Of a stretch of DNA of 64,000 bases, positions 58,700 to 64,000 are shown one piece after another; the first letter of the stretch is position 1; each line of letters begins with the position of its first letter. Origin of the DNA: Novosphingobium sp. GTDB lineage: Bacteria; Pseudomonadota; Alphaproteobacteria; Sphingomonadales; Sphingomonadaceae. Both the position numbers and the translations under genes were made by a program. Below the pieces are notes generated by a model, which worked only from the letters and a program-made list of their open reading frames with translations, made no database searches and had not been told where the DNA came from. The stretch lies in assembly GCF_019748365.1 (NCBI RefSeq), contig NZ_JAIEPN010000091.1, positions 23,025 through 87,024 on the forward strand. Reading direction: 5' to 3'.

Positions 58700-59753
58700 G
58701 GACCGTCACGTTCGCACTCAGGCCGGCGATCAGCGGACGGTCACCGCTGGACGAATCGATGGCGATGCGCACCGGCACACGCTGGGTGACCTTGACCCAG
58801 TTGCCAGTGGCATTCTGCGCCGGGAGGACCGAGAACTCCGAGCCCGTACCCGCGCCGATGCTGTCGACATGGCCCTTGAGCTTGAGGCCGGGGTAGGCAT
58901 CGAGCTTGACCTCTGCGGGCTGGCCGGGGCGCATATGGGCAAGATCGGTTTCCTTGAAGTTCGCCTCGACGCGGGCCCCGCCCTCGCGCACGATGGAGAG
59001 CATCGGCACGCCGGTGAAGACCATCTGGCCGATCTGCAGGCGGGTCACCTGCGTGACGCGGCCCGAGACCGGCGCGCGGACGACCGTGCGGGTGAGATCG
59101 AGCGCGGCCTTGGCACGGGTGGCCTGCGCGGCGGCGACTTGCGGGTTCTGCCCGGGCACCTGCGCACCGGTGGCGAGCTGGGCGCGCGCCTTTTGCACTT
59201 CGGCGGCGACCGAGGCGAGCCTGTCACGCGCGGCGGCGACAGCGTGCTGCGCCTCGTCCATGCGAGCGCGGGTGTTGAAGCCGCGATCGAGCAGCGCCTT
59301 CTCGCGCGCATATTGTGCTTCGGCGAGGGCGAGATCGTCACGCGCGCCGGCGATATTGGCGGCATTGGCGCCAACATCGGCGGAAAGCGCGGTGATATTG
59401 GCCTGCGCGCTGGCAATCTGCGCATCGGCCTGGCGGATCGCGACTTCGTAGCTGGTGGGATCGATCCGGAAGAGCACGTCGCCCGCCTTGACCTGCTGGT
59501 TTTCGCGCACGTTCACGGCGACGACGAGGCCGTTCACCTCGCCCGCGATCGAGACGATGTCCTGCTTCACATAGGCGTTGTCGGTCGAGACCTCACCGGG
59601 GCTGCCGAACCACCACACCAGCGCGCCGCCCACGATCAGCGCGGGGACCACCAGCATGGCAACCAGCCGCAGCCGCTTGTTGCGCACGGCCTTGCCGCGC
59701 TCCTTGGCGTTGGCTTCGACTTCGACGGGCTTGAAGGGATCGGCCTCAGCCAT
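58683..59753 (-). CDS. HlyD/EmrA-family periplasmic adaptor
   Basis: TDNAYVKQDIVSIAGEVNGLVVAVNVRENQQVKAGDVLFRIDP, RAPVSGRVTQVTRLQIGQMV. Confidence 0.92.
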   Translation of the reverse strand: MAEADPFKPVEVEANAKERGKAVRNKRLRLVAMLVVPALIVGGALVWWFGSPGEVSTDNAYVKQDIVSIAGEVNGLVVAVNVRENQQVKAGDVLFRIDPTSYEVAIRQADAQIASAQANITALSADVGANAANIAGARDDLALAEAQYAREKALLDRGFNTRARMDEAQHAVAAARDRLASVAAEVQKARAQLATGAQVPGQNPQVAAAQATRAKAALDLTRTVVRAPVSGRVTQVTRLQIGQMVFTGVPMLSIVREGGARVEANFKETDLAHMRPGQPAEVKLDAYPGLKLKGHVDSIGAGTGSEFSVLPAQNATGNWVKVTQRVPVRIAIDSSSGDRPLIAGLSANVTVHVGDK

Positions 59754-60210
59754 GGGCGAGCGCTCCTTCCTTGATCACCCGTTCCGGCGGGGTTTCCTCG
59801 AGCAGATTGGCGCGCACGCGCTCGAGCAGGGCAAGCAGAAGCGCGCTTTCATCGGGCGTGAAGCCCTGCTGCGCTTCCTCGAACACATCGGTGGCGCAAA
59901 CGAACAGCTCATCGAGCAGCGGCGTGGCAGCATCGGTCAGGAACAGGCGCCAGGCGCGGCGATCGTTGGGATCGGCACGGCGCTCGACCATGCCGGATTT
60001 CTCCAACCGGTCGATCATGCGCCCGGCCGTGATCGCCTCCACTTCCAGCCACTGCGCTAGCGCGCCCTGATTCACGCCGGGGGTGCGGCGCAGCGCGGCG
60101 AGCATGCGCCACTGCGGGCCGGTGACGCCGAAGCGGCGGCTGACCACGTCGAAGCGCTTGCGCAGCAGGCGGCTCACGTCCGAGGTCAGGAAAGCGATAT
60201 TGTTCTGCAT
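59746..60210 (-). CDS. MarR family transcriptional regulator
   Basis: MQNNIAFLTSDVSRLLRKRFD...GVNQGALAQWLEVEAITAGRMIDRLEKSGMVERRADPNDRRAWRL; longer start at 60246 possible. Confidence 0.88.
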   Translation of the reverse strand: MQNNIAFLTSDVSRLLRKRFDVVSRRFGVTGPQWRMLAALRRTPGVNQGALAQWLEVEAITAGRMIDRLEKSGMVERRADPNDRRAWRLFLTDAATPLLDELFVCATDVFEEAQQGFTPDESALLLALLERVRANLLEETPPERVIKEGALAHG

Positions 60211-60233
60211 AGCTACGCACATAATAGCTATGC
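60207..60233. promoter_or_regulatory. Candidate MarR operator, inverted repeat GCATAGCTA-N9-TAGCTATGC
   Basis: Perfect 9-bp inverted repeat at the 5' end of the MarR-EmrA-EmrB operon. Confidence 0.5.
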
Positions 60234-60334
60234 TTATAATAGTCAAACTTGTCTAAAAGGGCAGGCCCTCCCCTTTGTTCCCTTCGACAAGCCAAATTCT
60301 GCCCGCTAAACCATGAGGTAAAGGGGATGGATGA

Positions 60335-60961
60335 ATGGGCGAAGGGGTGCTTGGAACGGGCCCGGGCGGCGGGAGAGCGAGCCTGTCCTCACGCCTTGTC
60401 AAACGCGCGCTGCTGGGATTCTACCGGTTGCAGGGCTGGAAAGCGATCGGTGCGCCCCCGCCGGGCGGGCGCTATGTGATCATCGCCGCGCCGCACACCT
60501 CCAACTGGGATTTCGTGTACTTCCTCGGGCTCGTGAACGAACTGGGGCTCGATGCGCACTTTATGGCCAAGGAAAGCCTGTTCCGCTGGCCGATGGGCGG
60601 CTTCATGCGCGACATGGGCGGCATTTCGATCGACCGTTCGGCGCGGCACAACGTGGTCGACGCGATGATCGCCGAATTCGCGCGGCGCGACCGCTTCGCG
60701 TTGACCATCGCGCCGGAAGGCACGCGCAGCGCGGTCAACCAGTGGCGCACCGGCTTCTATCATATCGCGCTGGGCGCCGGGGTGCCGATGGTGGTCGGGC
60801 TGATGGACTATGGCCGCAAAGTGGGCGGGCTCGGCCCGGCGATCATGCCGACCGGAGACTACAAGGCCGACATGCAGCAGGTGGCCGAGATCTACCAGAG
60901 CGTGACGCCGAAGCATCCCGAGCGCGGGATCAAGGACTTTGCAGGGATGTTCAATGCTTGA
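60335..60961 (+). CDS. Lysophospholipid (1-acyl-glycerol-phosphate) acyltransferase-like protein
   Basis: IIAAPHTSNWDFVYFLG (HxxxxD-like), FMAKESLFRWPMGGFMRDMGGISIDRS, IAPEGTRS. Confidence 0.88.
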   Translation: MGEGVLGTGPGGGRASLSSRLVKRALLGFYRLQGWKAIGAPPPGGRYVIIAAPHTSNWDFVYFLGLVNELGLDAHFMAKESLFRWPMGGFMRDMGGISIDRSARHNVVDAMIAEFARRDRFALTIAPEGTRSAVNQWRTGFYHIALGAGVPMVVGLMDYGRKVGGLGPAIMPTGDYKADMQQVAEIYQSVTPKHPERGIKDFAGMFNA

Positions 60962-61739
60962 AGGTCTGATTGTTAATGCCATCGCGCTTGCCGTGCTGAT
61001 GGCGCTGCTGGCGCACACGGCGGCGAAGATCGGCGATGTGAGCTTCATCGACGCGGTGTGGGGCGCGGCGATGGCAGTGCTCGCGGTTTCAGCCTGGGCG
61101 CAGGCGGCGGAGAAAGGCCCGCGCGCCAGCCTGATCGCGGCGATGGCGCTGATCTGGGGGGCGCGGCTCGGCTGGCACCTTTACACCCGCTGGCGCGCGC
61201 ATGGCGAGGACGTGCGCTACGCCCGGATGCTGGGCAAGGCGCGCAAGGCCGGCAAGTATGGCCGCGCCGCGGCGCAGGTCTTCGCGGTGCAGGCCGTGCT
61301 GCTCTATGTGACCTGCCTGCCCGCGCAGCTGGGCGTGCTGGCGTCCGGAAGCGAGGGCATCGGCGCGCTGGCCATGGCAGGCGGCGCGCTCTGGCTGATC
61401 GGCTTCGCGTTCGAGACCATCGGCGATGCGCAGCTGACTCGCTTCCGTGCCGATCCGGCGAACAAAGGCCGCGTCCTCGATACCGGTCTGTGGCGCTATA
61501 CCCGCCATCCCAACTACTTCGGTGATGCCTGCGTGTGGTGGGGCATATGGCTCGCCGCAAGCGAGGCGGGCCTCACCGTGGCGCTGGCCTCGCTGGCCGG
61601 GCCGCTGTTCCTGACGTTCACCCTCACCCGCTGGTCGGGCAAGCCGCTGCTCGAGAAGGGCCTCGTCCAGCGCCGTCCCGACTATGCCGAGTATGTGCGC
61701 CGCACATCGGGGTTCATTCCTTGGCCACCGAAGCGGTAA
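60954..61739 (+). CDS. DUF1295 / steroid 5-alpha-reductase-like membrane protein
   Basis: GDVSFIDAVWGAAMAVLAV, GLWRYTRHPNYFGDACVWWGIWL, RTSGFIPWPPK. Confidence 0.9.
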   Translation: MLEGLIVNAIALAVLMALLAHTAAKIGDVSFIDAVWGAAMAVLAVSAWAQAAEKGPRASLIAAMALIWGARLGWHLYTRWRAHGEDVRYARMLGKARKAGKYGRAAAQVFAVQAVLLYVTCLPAQLGVLASGSEGIGALAMAGGALWLIGFAFETIGDAQLTRFRADPANKGRVLDTGLWRYTRHPNYFGDACVWWGIWLAASEAGLTVALASLAGPLFLTFTLTRWSGKPLLEKGLVQRRPDYAEYVRRTSGFIPWPPKR

Positions 61740-61748
61740 CCGCGCCCA

Positions 61749-63536
61749 TCAGCCGCCCGCGTCAATAGACCGCGCCTCACGCGGCACATCGACCACGGCC
61801 TTGCTGCGAAACAGGGCTTCGAACGCCTCGATATCGGTCGGTCCGGTGACCTGATCGCGCCCCGACTTGAAGACCGTGAAGCCATCACCGCCAAGCGCGA
61901 GGAAGCCGTTCAGCGTCACACGGTAGCTCGCGGCGGGATCGAGCGGTTTGCCGTTCAGCGTGATCGCCGTGATCCGGCTGCCGACCGGTTGGCGGCGATC
62001 ATAGCGATAGACGAGCCCTGCCGAGGGCGCGAGGACCTGCTCAGGACCGTTCGCATCGAAGCCCTGTTCGAGCGCGGCCTTGATTTCGGCGCCGGTCAGG
62101 GTTTCGGTGACGAGTGCGTTGCCGAAGGGCTGGGCGAGATAGATATCGCCGAACGTGACGGTGCCGTCTGCCGCCGGAACCAGCGGAGCGCGGACGCCGT
62201 AGGGGTTCATGAAGGCGAGCTGGGCACCGGCGCTGCGCGTCGCGGCCAGCTGCGCATCGGCGATCAGATGCGCGAGCGGCCCGCCGGTGCTGCCTGCGGG
62301 TGCCTCGCCCCGGTCCGCCGGCCCCGACAGCTTGCCCACCGGGCGGGTGGCATAAGCCTTTGACGCATCGACATAGCGCTTGATATAGTCGGCGATATCC
62401 GCGCGCGGCGCATAAGCGGGAACGAGCGACGAGAGCGCCATCGGCCCCTTGGCCGAAGTGAACGGCTGCGACTGCACGATGAGGTTGCGTGCGCTGCGGC
62501 TCACGACACGGTGCTGCACGGGATCGATCGTCAGCGTGATCTCGGTCAGTTCCTTGCCATAGAGCCCCGCGCTGGTCAGCAACACCTTGCGCGCCGGATC
62601 ACTGGTCGGCAGCTCGCAGATATAGTCGGCATGGGTGTGGCCCGAGACGACCAGATCGACAGCGGGTGACATGCGGGCAAGGATCGGCTGGATCTCGCCG
62701 GCAAAGCCGTTGCAGCCATTGGGATCGGGAGCACCCGCCTGCTTGCCGCCCTGGTGGATCAGCACGACCACGGCATCCGCGCCCTTGGCTTTCAGCTTGG
62801 GCACCTCGGCATTGATCGTGTCCGCCTCGTCGGCAAAGGTCACCTCGGCGATTCCCGCCGGATTGACGAGCATCGGCGTGCCCCTGAGCGTAAGGCCGAT
62901 CACCCCGACTTTCACCTGGCGCTCGCCGCTGCCGAAAGTGCGGATCGCGCTGGCCGGGAAAAGTGCCGTGCCCCCGGCCGTGAGCGTGCTGGCGGCCAGA
63001 TAGCGGAAACGTGCCCCGGCAAATTGTTCGAGCTGGCAGGGCTCGCGCACAGTGAGCTTTTCGCAGCCGCCCATCTGCATGCGCAGCAGTTCCCGTGTGC
63101 CCCGGTCGAACTCGTGATTGCCGACCGCCGCATAGTCGAGCCCGAGGCGGCTCAGCGTTTCGATCGAGGGTTCGTCGAGGAAAAGCGAGGATGCCAGCGG
63201 CGAGGCGCTGATGAGATCACCCGCCGCGACGGTGAGCGAGTTGGGATGGCGGGCACGCAGCGAATCGAGCGCGCTGGCCAGCCACGCCGCACCACCAGCC
63301 GGGACCTGTGCAGTGCCGCCCTGCCCATCGGGCACGGCGACGCTTTGGCGCGGGGGTTCGAGATTGCCGTGGAAATCGTTGAAGGCGAGGACGGCGATCT
63401 CGACCGGCGCCGCTGGCGGCGGTGCCGACGCGACGATGATCCCGGTGCGCGGCGCGGCGCAGGCCGAGAGCAGTGCTGTGAGCGCAAGAGCGCCGCCGAT
63501 GGCTCTGTGGCGGCGCGGGTTGCCCATCATCGTCAT
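61749..63536 (-). CDS. 5'-nucleotidase / bifunctional metallophosphatase, lipoprotein
   Basis: Lipobox LLSACA; LAFNDFHGNLEP, GDLISASPLASSLF, VGNHEFDRG, VSGHTHADYIC. Confidence 0.92.
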   Translation of the reverse strand: MTMMGNPRRHRAIGGALALTALLSACAAPRTGIIVASAPPPAAPVEIAVLAFNDFHGNLEPPRQSVAVPDGQGGTAQVPAGGAAWLASALDSLRARHPNSLTVAAGDLISASPLASSLFLDEPSIETLSRLGLDYAAVGNHEFDRGTRELLRMQMGGCEKLTVREPCQLEQFAGARFRYLAASTLTAGGTALFPASAIRTFGSGERQVKVGVIGLTLRGTPMLVNPAGIAEVTFADEADTINAEVPKLKAKGADAVVVLIHQGGKQAGAPDPNGCNGFAGEIQPILARMSPAVDLVVSGHTHADYICELPTSDPARKVLLTSAGLYGKELTEITLTIDPVQHRVVSRSARNLIVQSQPFTSAKGPMALSSLVPAYAPRADIADYIKRYVDASKAYATRPVGKLSGPADRGEAPAGSTGGPLAHLIADAQLAATRSAGAQLAFMNPYGVRAPLVPAADGTVTFGDIYLAQPFGNALVTETLTGAEIKAALEQGFDANGPEQVLAPSAGLVYRYDRRQPVGSRITAITLNGKPLDPAASYRVTLNGFLALGGDGFTVFKSGRDQVTGPTDIEAFEALFRSKAVVDVPREARSIDAGG

Positions 63537-63661
63537 GCAATAGTCTTCCCTGCCCATCTCAACACCAAACCGGACTCGATCAAATGCCTGAACCTAGATT
63601 GAAACCCGGCCCGGCAATGCCTAAAATGCGCTATAGCCCTCTCAGGCGACAGGATCATAAC

Positions 63662-64000
63662 ATGCCGCGCGCGCAGTCCGATATTGAAGCCGGTCAGGAA
63701 CGACTGGTCGTACTTGCCTGTGCGCTCATCGAAGAGCGCGGCGGGCAAGCGCTTACCATGCAGGAAGTGGCCGCCCGCGCAGGCATTTCTCCCGCGCAGG
63801 TGCTGCGCTATTTCGAAAGCCGGGAGGCGCTGCTGGAAGCCGTGGCGGAATACTGGTTCCGCCCCAAGGTTGCGATCATGGAAGAAGTGGTCGCCAGCGA
63901 ACTGCCGCCCCGCCGGAAGATGTACGAATTCTTCGCACGCCGCTTCGTCATGCTCCGCGATGCCTACCGCGCCGATCCGGTCGCGCACGAGATGTACGTC
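63662..64000 (+). CDS. TetR family regulator, 3' truncated by window edge (not in ORF track)
   Basis: MPRAQSDIEAGQERLVVLACALIEERGGQALTMQEVAARAGISPAQVLRYFESREALLEAVAEYW; open to right edge. Confidence 0.85.
   Translation, partial: MPRAQSDIEAGQERLVVLACALIEERGGQALTMQEVAARAGISPAQVLRYFESREALLEAVAEYWFRPKVAIMEEVVASELPPRRKMYEFFARRFVMLRDAYRADPVAHEMYV

Noticed and set aside
56993-58789. 598-aa + strand ORF antisense to the EmrB-like transporter
   Set aside because: His/Arg/Asp-rich shadow translation with no domain.

Overview
High-GC alphaproteobacterial chromosomal segment, probably Sphingomonadales/Erythrobacteraceae-like from gene content (inference). About 64 protein-coding genes and two genes missing from the ORF track (rpmH, and a TetR gene cut by the right edge) are supported. 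No IS elements, prophage, CRISPR array, rRNA or tRNA were found. Main blocks: (1) 1-8.7 kb: ADP-heptose genes (hldE 3' end, hldD) next to an ABC-dependent capsule export operon with two polysaccharide co-polymerase (KpsE/BexC-like) genes, a methyltransferase and an orphan gene. (2) 9-12 kb: isomerase, SDR, nitrilase and flavin reductase genes; the nitrilase is interrupted by a 1-nt frameshift. (3) 12-26.5 kb: a sugar-utilisation locus (MFS, GH36, GalT, GalK, GH68, ROK kinase, LacI, TonB receptor) whose enzymes fit stepwise catabolism of raffinose-family oligosaccharides, with a flavin-dependent halogenase and a TPR/2OG-oxygenase embedded in it. A shared palindromic motif lies upstream of at least two of its transcription units. 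(4) 26.7-64 kb: mostly housekeeping genes (acyl-CoA dehydrogenases, mutM, ubiE/ubiB, coaBC, dut, trpS, murJ, secB, mltA, dapE, engB-yidC-yidD-rnpA-rpmH, CoA transferase, DHA2 efflux, 5'-nucleotidase). The best non-coding candidate is a ~65-nt sRNA at about 52708-52770 (-) with its own promoter-like elements, a CCUCUCCC anti-Shine-Dalgarno stretch and a rho-independent terminator.
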